Below are positions 16,830-24,454 of a stretch of DNA of 64,000 nt, in pieces (the stretch's first letter is position 1; every line of letters starts with the position of its first letter). The notes under the pieces were generated by a model that saw only the letters and a list, made by a program, of their open reading frames with translations, was not told where the DNA came from and did no database searches. Source of the DNA: Kineococcus rhizosphaerae (GTDB lineage Bacteria; Actinomycetota; Actinomycetes; Actinomycetales; Kineococcaceae); the NCBI RefSeq assembly GCF_003002055.1, contig NZ_PVZF01000003.1, forward strand, positions 186,001 to 250,000, written 5' to 3'. The translations under genes were made by a program, and so were the position numbers.

Positions 16830-17815
16830 TGGCCGTCACCGTGGGCCAGCGGACGACGCGCCGGGCACCGGAGCTCAGCGTGAAGCGCCAGGGTGTGCGG
16901 CGGTTCTGGCCGCAGTACGCCGCCGTCTCGCCGTTCTACCTGATCTTCCTCGTCTTCGGGGCCTTCCCGATCCTCTTCTCGATCTACCTGTCCTTCACCG
17001 ACTGGGACGGCATCGGGCAGATCAAGTTCGTCGGCCTGCAGCAGTACGCCTACCTCTTCCAGGACTCCCGGTTCTGGAACGCCGTCGGGAACACCCTGGT
17101 CATCTGGGTCATCTCCACGGTGCCCATGCTGTTCCTGGCCCTGGTCATGGCCTTCCTGCTGCACCAGAACATCCGGATGAAGGGCTTCTACCGGGTCGCC
17201 TTCTTCATCCCGAACGTCACGAGCATGGTCGCCATGGCCATCGTGTTCGGGTCGGTGTTCTCCGACAGCTTCGGCATCGTCAACTCGGCGCTCACCGCCC
17301 TGCACCTGCCGACGGTCGCCTGGCTGTCGACCGAGTGGGGCATCAAGATCACCATCGCGGTGATGGTCATCTGGCGCTGGACCGGCTACAACGCGATCCT
17401 CTACCTGGCTGCGCTGCAGGCCGTCCCGGACGAGCTCTACGACGCGGCGAAGGTCGACGGCGCCGGGTTCTGGCGGACGTTCTTCTCCGTGACCATCCCG
17501 ATGCTGCGCCCGGTGATCCTGTTCACCGTCATCACCTCCACCATCGGCGGCCTGGGGCTGTTCACCGAACCGCAGATCCTGTTCGGGGCCGCGAACGGCA
17601 ACGGCACGGTCGGCGGCGTCAACGAGGCCGGCATGACGATCGTCCTCTACCAGTACGACCAGGCGTTCTCTCAGCTCGACTTCGGCTACGGCTCGGCGAT
17701 CGCGTGGGCGCTGTTCGCCCTCGCCGCCGTGTTCGCCATCATCAACTGGCGGCTGCTGCGGGACCGCGACGCGGTCCCCAAGGTCACCCGCCGCGCCAAG
17801 GAGGTGGCGAAGTGA
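16829..17815 (+). CDS. Sugar ABC transporter permease (MalF/UgpA type)
   Basis: A 328-residue inner-membrane subunit with six predicted membrane segments after a 30-residue cytoplasmic leader. The ATPase-contact EAA loop is seen in ELYDAAKVDGAGFWRTFFSV. LSFTDWDGIGQIKFVGLQQY is the usual early periplasmic signature. Start ATG overlaps the binding-protein stop; its own 3' end overlaps the next permease by 4 nt (GTGA), so the three genes are translationally coupled. No ATP-binding subunit is present in the operon; in actinobacteria such importers commonly share an unlinked MsiK-type ATPase. Confidence 0.95.
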   Translation: MAVTVGQRTTRRAPELSVKRQGVRRFWPQYAAVSPFYLIFLVFGAFPILFSIYLSFTDWDGIGQIKFVGLQQYAYLFQDSRFWNAVGNTLVIWVISTVPMLFLALVMAFLLHQNIRMKGFYRVAFFIPNVTSMVAMAIVFGSVFSDSFGIVNSALTALHLPTVAWLSTEWGIKITIAVMVIWRWTGYNAILYLAALQAVPDELYDAAKVDGAGFWRTFFSVTIPMLRPVILFTVITSTIGGLGLFTEPQILFGAANGNGTVGGVNEAGMTIVLYQYDQAFSQLDFGYGSAIAWALFALAAVFAIINWRLLRDRDAVPKVTRRAKEVAK

Positions 17816-18714
17816 GCGCTCCCGAACTGGCCCGCACGTCGGCCACGACGCGCAAGGACCGCCTCGCCGTCGTCAGGCCCCGCCGCAGCCGGCAGTGGGT
17901 CGTGGGACGGGTCGTCACCCACGCCTGCATCCTCGTCGGTGTCGTCCTGTCGCTGTTCCCGTTCTACTGGCTGCTCGTCATGTCGACGAGCACGACGGCG
18001 CAGATCTTCGGCTACCCGCCGAACCTGCTGCCGAGCACGCACCTGCTGCAGAACCTGCGCAATGTCGTCGCCAACGTCGACCTGCTCGGCTCCATGCTGA
18101 ACTCGTTCATCGTGGCGGGATCCCTCGCGGTGCTGGTGGTCCTGCTGGACTCCCTGGCCGCGTTCGCGTTCGCCAAGTACCGGTTCCCCGGCCGCAACGC
18201 GCTGTTCGGCGTGCTGCTGGTGACGTTCCTCGTCCCCGGCAACCTGTCCCTCGTCCCGAGCTTCGTGCTGATGTCGAAGCTGGGGTGGATGGGCGACCTG
18301 CAGGCCCTCATCGTGCCCGGTGCGGCCAACGCCTTCGGCATCTTCCTGCTGCGGCAGTTCGCGCAGGCGTCCATCCCGGACGAGCTCATCGAGTCCGCGA
18401 CCCTCGACGGGGCCGGGTTCTTCCGGACCTGGTGGTCCATCGCGATCCCGATGCTGCGCGGTGGGCTCGCGTTCCTGGGGATCTTCACGTTCGTGACGGC
18501 CTGGAACGACTACATCTGGCCGTTGGTCGTGCTGGTCAACCCGGGGCGGCAGACGTTGCAGACCGCGCTGGCGCAGCTGAACTCGGTCTACACGACCGAC
18601 TACGGGATGATCATGGCCGGCGCCGTCGTGAGCGTGGTGCCGCTCATCGGCATCTTCCTCATCGGCTCCCGGCACTTCATCTCGAACATCGCCGCCGGCG
18701 CCCTCAAGGGGTGA
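17812..18714 (+). CDS. Sugar ABC transporter permease (MalG/UgpE type)
   Basis: A 300-residue second permease subunit. It has a basic cytoplasmic leader, six membrane segments and the EAA loop ELIESATLDGAGFFRTWWSI; the closing FVTAWNDYIWPLVVL is typical of the MalG branch. GTG at 17812 overlaps the preceding stop (GTGA) and has GGAGGT 8 nt upstream. It ends the operon, and a strong hairpin begins 6 bp after the stop codon. Confidence 0.95.
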   Translation: MSAPELARTSATTRKDRLAVVRPRRSRQWVVGRVVTHACILVGVVLSLFPFYWLLVMSTSTTAQIFGYPPNLLPSTHLLQNLRNVVANVDLLGSMLNSFIVAGSLAVLVVLLDSLAAFAFAKYRFPGRNALFGVLLVTFLVPGNLSLVPSFVLMSKLGWMGDLQALIVPGAANAFGIFLLRQFAQASIPDELIESATLDGAGFFRTWWSIAIPMLRGGLAFLGIFTFVTAWNDYIWPLVVLVNPGRQTLQTALAQLNSVYTTDYGMIMAGAVVSVVPLIGIFLIGSRHFISNIAAGALKG

Positions 18715-18720
18715 GGCCCC

Positions 18721-18750
18721 GGGCGGCGGCCCCCCGCGGGGCCGCCGCCC
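18721..18750. terminator. Bidirectional hairpin terminator
   Basis: A perfect 13-bp GC stem (18721-18733 with 18738-18750) and 4-nt loop lies between the convergent permease and tannase-like genes, whose stop codons are 39 bp apart. Confidence 0.8.
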
Positions 18751-18753
18751 GGT

Positions 18754-20394
18754 TCACCGGAAGGTCTGCCGCACCCACGCGACGAAGTTCTCCGTGTGGT
18801 CCCCCGTCTCCTCGGCCTCGGTGTGGCCGACGCCCCAGACGGTGGCGAAGTCGACCGAGGCCCCCCGTCCCCGCAGGGCGGCGGCGAGGTTCAGCTCCAC
18901 CGTGCTCGCGGTGTCCCCCTGGGTCAGCCCCGTGCGGATCCGCCAGTGCGGGGCCAGCGAACGGTCCGTGCGACCGTCGGCGAGGTGGTGCAGCGGGTCG
19001 TAGGCGTCGACGCGGTACGCCGCGTCCTCGCCGAGGCTGTCGGTCTGCTCGAGGTCGGCGGCGTACTCCGAGGCCGCGTACCCCGCCTGCCAGCCCTGCA
19101 GCTGCGCGTACCGCTCCTCCCCCGCCGCGACGACGTCGTGCGCGGCCCGAGCGAAGTGCAGGTTCTGCGTGCCGTGGCCGAAGACCGCGTTCTCCGTGGC
19201 GCCGCGGTCGACCCCGTCGAAGGCTCCCACGTCCTTGGTGGGCGGTTTCTGGCTGCGGACGAAACCCCCCAGGTCCCGGACGGTCGCCTGCCCCGACGCC
19301 TGGTCGAACGTGACCCAGCCCGCTCCCCCGTCGAGGGCGGCGACGAACTCCACGGGTGTCGCCGCCCCGTCGTGCGGGAACGTCGTGTAGCCCAGGAACC
19401 GGTTGAGCGAGGTGGTCAGAGCCGCCAGGACGTGGTCGTGGTAGCTGCCGGCCAGGTCGATCCCGGTGGCCGAGGACGTCAGCGTAAGGGCGTCGCCCGC
19501 CTCGTCGAGCAGGTCCAGGGAGTTCAGGTGCCCGGCGTAGGCCGCCGCGAGGTCCTTCGAGTACTGCTCCGTCCACGTCCCCGGCGCACGGGTCCCGGTG
19601 TCGGCGAACTGCCCCATGTTCCACTCGTACGCGGCGTTGGCGTGACCCAGGCTGGTGATGGGGCACCAGCACACCGCGGCGGCGATCGCGTCGGAGGTCC
19701 CCGCCGCGCCGAGCGCCTCGAGGTAGGGCGTGAACTCGGGGGCGTCGCCCGACGTCCCGGTGACCGCCGTCTGCGCCCCGCCCCCGCTGTGCCCGTAGCA
19801 GACGATCCGGTCGCGGCTGCCGGGGATCGCCTCGGCGTTGGCCCGCACGTACCGGATCGCCGCCTTGAGGTCGACGACCCCCCAGGGCGCGTTCCCGGTG
19901 AACGTGTCGGAGTTCGTGTCGGTGCCCCGCAGCCCGGCGGTGACGTGGACGAAGCCGGCCGACACCGTCGCCGCGACGTCCTCCCAGCGGTACTCCGCGA
20001 CCGCGGGCTGACCCGTGTACCCGGGGGTGTTCACGGGGAACACGATCGGGGCGGTCGCCGCCGTCCAGCCGTCGACGGCGCCGTCGGACGCGGTGACGGT
20101 GAAGGTGCCGTCCCCGTTGTCCTCGGCGTCGAAGTACGCGCCGGGGACGACCACGGCGAGCCGTTCGCGGTCGGGGGCCTGCGGGCTCGCGACGTAGGTG
20201 ACGCCGACCTGGTGGTAGGCGTCGTGCTCCGCGTCGTAGCGCCAGGCCGCCGCGTCGAGGGTGAGGTCGCCCGCGGCCGGCGCCGGGGAGGTGGACGCGG
20301 GGGCCGGGGCGCTCTCCTCGTCGGGTCCGCAGGCGGCCAGGGCCAGGACCCCCGCCGCGGTGCCGCCCAGGACCGTCCGCCTGCTGGTGCTCAT
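18754..20394 (-). CDS. Tannase-like (subtype B) alpha/beta-hydrolase, Tat lipoprotein
   Basis: A 546-residue exported serine esterase. MSTSRRTVLGG followed by LALAAC gives a Tat motif and lipobox. The nucleophile elbow is CYGHSGGGAQT, and the probable catalytic His is in the C-terminal WGVGHTEAEE. The C-terminal block HWRIRTGLTQGDTASTVELN resembles bacterial subtype B tannases, which hydrolyse galloyl or related aromatic esters; feruloyl-esterase-like activity is an alternative. Start ATG at 20394 follows TACGGT by 6 nt. It stands alone, divergent from the PhzF-like gene and convergent with the sugar importer. The esterase fold is firm, the substrate class only likely. Confidence 0.75.
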   Translation of the reverse strand: MSTSRRTVLGGTAAGVLALAACGPDEESAPAPASTSPAPAAGDLTLDAAAWRYDAEHDAYHQVGVTYVASPQAPDRERLAVVVPGAYFDAEDNGDGTFTVTASDGAVDGWTAATAPIVFPVNTPGYTGQPAVAEYRWEDVAATVSAGFVHVTAGLRGTDTNSDTFTGNAPWGVVDLKAAIRYVRANAEAIPGSRDRIVCYGHSGGGAQTAVTGTSGDAPEFTPYLEALGAAGTSDAIAAAVCWCPITSLGHANAAYEWNMGQFADTGTRAPGTWTEQYSKDLAAAYAGHLNSLDLLDEAGDALTLTSSATGIDLAGSYHDHVLAALTTSLNRFLGYTTFPHDGAATPVEFVAALDGGAGWVTFDQASGQATVRDLGGFVRSQKPPTKDVGAFDGVDRGATENAVFGHGTQNLHFARAAHDVVAAGEERYAQLQGWQAGYAASEYAADLEQTDSLGEDAAYRVDAYDPLHHLADGRTDRSLAPHWRIRTGLTQGDTASTVELNLAAALRGRGASVDFATVWGVGHTEAEETGDHTENFVAWVRQTFR

Positions 20395-20400
20395 GCCCCG

Positions 20401-20406
20401 ACCGTA
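20401..20406 (-). promoter_or_regulatory. Leaderless -10 box of the tannase-like gene
   Basis: TACGGT on the minus strand ends 6 nt before ATG 20394. Confidence 0.5.
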
Positions 20407-20431
20407 CGAGCCGGACCCGTGACCGCGCGAG

Positions 20432-20437
20432 TAGCGT
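20432..20437 (+). promoter_or_regulatory. Leaderless -10 box of the PhzF-like gene
   Basis: TAGCGT ends 7 nt before ATG 20445. The GGGG just before the start is a poor Shine-Dalgarno candidate. Confidence 0.5.
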
Positions 20438-20444
20438 CACGGGG

Positions 20445-21269
20445 ATGGACGTGCTGCGCTACGCCGCCTTCACCGACGACCCCTCCGGGGGGAACCCCGC
20501 GGGCATCGTGCTGGACGCCGCGGACGCCTCCGCCGCCGAGATGCTCGCCGTCGCCGCGCAGGTGGGCTACGCCGAGACCGCGTTCGTCGTCTCGCCGCTG
20601 CACGAGCGGCGGGTGGGCCTGCGCTACTTCTCCCCCCACGCCGAGGTCCCGTTCTGCGGTCACGCCACCGTCGCGACGGCCGTGCTGCTCGGGGAGCGGC
20701 ACGGGGCCGGGACGTTCACGTTCGACACCCCCGTGGGTGCGGTGGAGCTGACGACGGCCGACGGGCGGGCGTCGTTCACGAGCGTCGACCCCCTCGTCAC
20801 CGAACTGCCCGCCGCGGACGTCGACGAGCTCCTGGACCTCCTGGGCCTGCGGCACGACGACCTCGACGAGCTGCACCCGCCGCGGCTGGCGGCCGCGGGC
20901 AACCCGCACCCCGTGCTCGTCGTGCGCGACCGCGCCCGGTTCGACGGGTTCACGGTCGACCCCCTGGCCGCCCGCCGGGTCCTCGACGCCCACGGCTGGC
21001 CGGCGACCATCACCGTCGTGCACCGCCGCGAACCCCTGGTCTTCGAGGCGCGCAACGTGTTCCCCGTCGGCACGATCACCGAGGACCCCGCCACGGGGTC
21101 GGCCGCGGCCGCCTTCGGCGGGTACCTGCGCGCGCTCGGGCTCGTCGAGGTCCCCGCGCGGGTGACGATCCACCAGGGCCGGCACGTGGGGCGGCCGGGA
21201 CTGCTGATCGTCGACGTCCCGGCCGAGGGCGGGATCGTGGTGACGGGCAGCGCGGTGCCGATCGGGTGA
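20445..21269 (+). CDS. PhzF-family isomerase-like protein
   Basis: A 274-residue protein of the PhzF/diaminopimelate-epimerase fold. The two half-domains show the family signatures: GNPAGIVL near residue 17, ETAFV, the FCGHAT block near residue 67, and EDPATGSAAAAFGGYLR near residue 215. In PhzF a Glu and Asp handle proton transfer, and the conserved Glu of YAETAFV is present. Only PhzF proper makes phenazine precursors; no other phz genes occur here, so this is one of the many family members of unknown substrate. ATG start at 20445 sits behind a leaderless-type promoter. Confidence 0.92.
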   Translation: MDVLRYAAFTDDPSGGNPAGIVLDAADASAAEMLAVAAQVGYAETAFVVSPLHERRVGLRYFSPHAEVPFCGHATVATAVLLGERHGAGTFTFDTPVGAVELTTADGRASFTSVDPLVTELPAADVDELLDLLGLRHDDLDELHPPRLAAAGNPHPVLVVRDRARFDGFTVDPLAARRVLDAHGWPATITVVHRREPLVFEARNVFPVGTITEDPATGSAAAAFGGYLRALGLVEVPARVTIHQGRHVGRPGLLIVDVPAEGGIVVTGSAVPIG

Positions 21270-21297
21270 ACGTGCCCCGGGCCGGGGCCCCTCGGCC

Positions 21298-22869
21298 TCA
21301 GCCCGCGTCGACGCGGTTGCGCCCCGCCGCCTTCGCGGCGTACAGCCGCGCGTCGGCGAGCGCCAGCAGGGACGCCTTGTCCCCGCCGGGCGCGAGGGTC
21401 GCGACGCCCGCGCTGACGGTGATGGCCCGGCCGGGGGTGACGGCGGACCAGTCGGTCTCCTCCACCGTGCGCCGGACGCGTTCGCCGAGGTCCGCGGCGC
21501 AGCCGGAGCGGGCGTCGGTCACGACGAGCAGGAACTCCTCCCCGCCCAGGCGCGCGGCGAACGACTCCGGGCCGGGGCAGCCGTCCACGGCGTCGGTGAG
21601 GATGCGGGCCAGGCGGCGCAGCACCTCGTCACCGGCCTCGTGCGAGTAGGTGTCGTTCACGGCCTTGAAGTGGTCGAGGTCGAGCAGCACCACGCCCGCG
21701 ACCCGTCCCTGGCTGCGGGACGCGGTGAGCAGCTCGGGCAGGCGCTCGTCGACGAACAAGCGGTTGCGCAGCCCCGTCAGCGGGTCGCGTCGCGCCTCCT
21801 CGCGGTACCGGGCCGCTTCCTGGCGCGCGACGTCGATCTCGAACACCGCCTGCCGGGCCCGGGCCTGCGCCTCGCGCTGCTCCGAGAGCAGCTCGCGGTC
21901 GGCGGCGTGGAACGCCTTGTGGGTCTCGAAGGCGGCCCGGTAGTCGCCCAGGGCCGCGAAGACCTCGGCCTGCTCGGCGAGGATCTGGGACCGGACGGTG
22001 CCGAACCCCTCCCGGGCGCACGCCGCGCGGGCCTCGTCCAGGACGCGGGACGCCGCGGCGACCTCCCCCCGCACGCGCAGCACCACGGCGAGGGTGAGCA
22101 GGCAGACGGGGGCGTCGTCGCCGTTCTTCGCGTCCATCGCCGAGTTCGCCTCGATGGCGGCGCGGGCGGCGGCCTCGGCGAGCTCGGGTTCCCCGCACAG
22201 CAGGTGGACGCGGGCGACGGTGTCGAGGGTGTTGGCGTTCAGCGGGCGGTCGTAGCGCGCGCTCAGCTCGTGCAGCAGGGCCATCTCCCGCCGGGCGGCC
22301 ACCGCGTCCCGGCGCTCCAGCTCGGAGTAGGCCCGGTTGTTCACCACGAGCAGGTGCAGCTGCCCGTCGCCCACGGCGAGCTCCTCGGCCCGCTCGTACC
22401 AGGTGCGGGAGTCCTCGTAGGCGCCGAGCTCGTCGAGCAGGTCGGCGACCTTGACGAAGACGCGCGTGCGCAGCCGGCGGGGGAGGTCGTCGCTGCACGC
22501 GGCGGCGGCGTCGAGGGCGTGCTCGAGGGCGGTGGGCCGGTCACCGAGGTCGGTGAAGACGCGGGCCAGCAACCAGGGGACGCGGACCGCGGCCTCCGGG
22601 CCCAGGTGGTCGTGCTGGGCGCGCAGGTCGGTGATGAGGCGGGCGGCGGCGGCGGAGTCACCGGTGCGCTGCACCGCCTCGGCCAGTCCCAGGCGGGCCA
22701 GGACGAGCGCGTCGGCGTCACCGAGCGCGGAGGCCCGTTCGGCCAGCTCGCCGGCGAGCGCCTCGGCGCGCTGCGGGTCGGCCCCGACCAGGTCGTCGAG
22801 CGCGGCGAGGTCGCGGCGCAGCAGCGCGCGGGCGGGGTCCAGCGCGACGTGCCCCGTCACGCTCACCAC
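21298..22869 (-). CDS. Diguanylate cyclase with TPR-like N-terminal region
   Basis: About 523 residues, soluble. The first 340 residues are helical repeats of TPR type (for example RRLRTRVFVKVADLLDELGA and LAEQAEVFAALGDYRAAFET). A coiled linker leads to a GGDEF domain whose active site reads RLGGEEF, with the DPLTGLRNRLFVDERL and LLDLDHFKAVND motifs intact, so c-di-GMP synthesis from GTP is expected. No RxxD inhibitory site is obvious just before the GGEEF. Start codon uncertain among GTG 22869, 22866 and 22860. It shares the neighbourhood with two more GGDEF genes. Convergent with the PhzF-like gene. Confidence 0.9.
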   Translation of the reverse strand: MVSVTGHVALDPARALLRRDLAALDDLVGADPQRAEALAGELAERASALGDADALVLARLGLAEAVQRTGDSAAAARLITDLRAQHDHLGPEAAVRVPWLLARVFTDLGDRPTALEHALDAAAACSDDLPRRLRTRVFVKVADLLDELGAYEDSRTWYERAEELAVGDGQLHLLVVNNRAYSELERRDAVAARREMALLHELSARYDRPLNANTLDTVARVHLLCGEPELAEAAARAAIEANSAMDAKNGDDAPVCLLTLAVVLRVRGEVAAASRVLDEARAACAREGFGTVRSQILAEQAEVFAALGDYRAAFETHKAFHAADRELLSEQREAQARARQAVFEIDVARQEAARYREEARRDPLTGLRNRLFVDERLPELLTASRSQGRVAGVVLLDLDHFKAVNDTYSHEAGDEVLRRLARILTDAVDGCPGPESFAARLGGEEFLLVVTDARSGCAADLGERVRRTVEETDWSAVTPGRAITVSAGVATLAPGGDKASLLALADARLYAAKAAGRNRVDAG

Positions 22870-22949
22870 CGCCGTCCGTCGTCCACCCCGAGGGGTCCTG
22901 CTGCTCCTGTCGACGCCGTGGCCGTGCGCCTTGAGCCCGTCTCGCCCTT

Positions 22950-24374
22950 TCAGCCGGTGACCAGCTGCAGCCGCCGGGACTGGTCGGAGGCGAACTTCCG
23001 TTCGGGGTCGACCTCGTCGCGCACCTTCCGCCAGGCCGGCAGCTCGGGGTACATGCGGGCGAACCGGTCGGCCGTGGTGCGGGAGTCCTTGGCCAGGTAC
23101 AGCCGGCCGCCGGCGTCGAGGACCATCTCGTCGAGCAGGTCGCAGAGCTGGTCCAGCCCCTTCTTCACGGGCAGGTCGACCGCGAGCGTCCAGCCGCGCG
23201 TCGGGAACGACAGGGGTGCGTCGTTGGCGTCGCCGAAGCGCTTCAGGACGTTCAGCGCCGAGATGTGCCCGGACTCGACGATGGCCTCCATGCTCGACTT
23301 CAGCAGGTCGGTCCGCTCGAAGGGCACGACGAACTGGTACTGCAGGAAGCCGTCGGGGCCGTAGGCCCGGTTCCAGTCCGCGAACAGGTCCAGCAGGTGG
23401 TAGAACTGCGTGATGTTCTGCACCACACCGGACTTCGTCTTCGACTTCCGGTAGTAGAACTCGTTGAGCGCCTTGGCCGACAGCCGGTTCAGCATCCCGG
23501 AGGGGAACAGGTCGGGGAAGCGCGCGAGCTGCGGGGCGTCGAACTTCAGCGGGTCCTTGCGCAGCTCGGGCGGCAGGTCGGACAGCTTCGCCGAGGAGCC
23601 GCGCAGCAGGAAGCCGCGGCCCATGTGCTCGCCCTTGGTCACCGAGTCGAACCACGTCTTGGAGTACGTGTAGTTCTCGTCGTTCTTCTGCAGCCGCTCG
23701 AGCATGTCGTCGAAGTCGGGCGTCTGCTCGACGTCGGCGATGAAGTAGGACGTCTCGACGCGGTCCAGGCGGATCTTCGCGCGCAGCACGATGCCGGTCA
23801 GGCCCATGCCGCCGGTGGTGGCCAGGAAGAGGTCCCGGTCGGGCCCGTCGGGGGTGAGCGTGCGGATCTGCCCGTCGGCGGTCAGCAGGTCCAGGGACAG
23901 GACGTGCCGGGTGAAGGTGCCCTGGGTGTGGTGGTTGCCGCCGTGGATGTCGGCGCCGATGGCCCCGCCGACGGTGACCTGGCGGGTGCCGGGCAGGACG
24001 GGCACCCACAGGCCGTGCGGGACGACGGCGCGCAGGAGCTCGTCCAGGGAGCACCCGGCGTCGACGTCGGCGACCGCGGCGTCGACGTCGACGTGGTGGA
24101 TGCGGTCCAGGGCGGTCATGTCGACGACGAGCCCGCCGGCGTTCTGGGCGGGGTCGCCGTAGGAGCGGCCCAGGCCGCGGGCGATGACTCCGCGCGGGCC
24201 GGCGGTGCGGACGGCCTCGGCGATGACGTCGAGGTCCGCGGTGCGCAGGACGGTGGCCGTCGTGGGGGCGGTGCGTCCCCAGCCGGTGAGGCGCCGGCTC
24301 GTGCGCAGCGCGCCGTCGGCGTCGGGGACCGGTCGGGAACTCGAGCGCGGGCTCAGGCCAGGGATGCTCACCAC
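22950..24374 (-). CDS. dprE1: DprE1-like FAD-dependent decaprenylphosphoryl-ribose 2-oxidase
   Basis: A 474-residue VAO-type flavoprotein. It should oxidise decaprenylphosphoryl-ribose at C2, the first half of epimerisation to the arabinose donor for cell-wall arabinan. FAD-binding motifs are ARGLGRSYGD and PGTRQVTVGGAIGADIHGGN, with the His that carries FAD in DprE1. Near the C-terminus Lys429 in AKDSRTT matches catalytic Lys418 of M. tuberculosis DprE1, exactly 31 residues after the equivalent of Cys387, which here is Ala398 (GCG at 23181-23183). No DprE2 gene is adjacent. Start taken as GTG 24374, 7 nt after TAGGCT; an in-frame GTG at 24410 exists. A related sugar-lipid oxidase role remains possible. 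Confidence 0.85.
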   Translation of the reverse strand: MVSIPGLSPRSSSRPVPDADGALRTSRRLTGWGRTAPTTATVLRTADLDVIAEAVRTAGPRGVIARGLGRSYGDPAQNAGGLVVDMTALDRIHHVDVDAAVADVDAGCSLDELLRAVVPHGLWVPVLPGTRQVTVGGAIGADIHGGNHHTQGTFTRHVLSLDLLTADGQIRTLTPDGPDRDLFLATTGGMGLTGIVLRAKIRLDRVETSYFIADVEQTPDFDDMLERLQKNDENYTYSKTWFDSVTKGEHMGRGFLLRGSSAKLSDLPPELRKDPLKFDAPQLARFPDLFPSGMLNRLSAKALNEFYYRKSKTKSGVVQNITQFYHLLDLFADWNRAYGPDGFLQYQFVVPFERTDLLKSSMEAIVESGHISALNVLKRFGDANDAPLSFPTRGWTLAVDLPVKKGLDQLCDLLDEMVLDAGGRLYLAKDSRTTADRFARMYPELPAWRKVRDEVDPERKFASDQSRRLQLVTG

Positions 24375-24381
24375 GGGGACG

Positions 24382-24387
24382 AGCCTA
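24382..24387 (-). promoter_or_regulatory. Leaderless -10 box of the dprE1-like gene
   Basis: TAGGCT on the minus strand ends 7 nt before GTG 24374, supporting that start over the upstream GTG at 24410. Confidence 0.5.
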
Positions 24388-24454
24388 ACCGCCACCCCGG
24401 ACGGTCCCACGGACGGCGCATCAAGGCGGACGGGGCCGTGCCGATCATGCTGGT

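Noticed and set aside
20445-21269. A phenazine biosynthesis locus, suggested by the PhzF-like gene.
   Set aside because: No other phz genes are present and most PhzF-family proteins are unrelated to phenazines.
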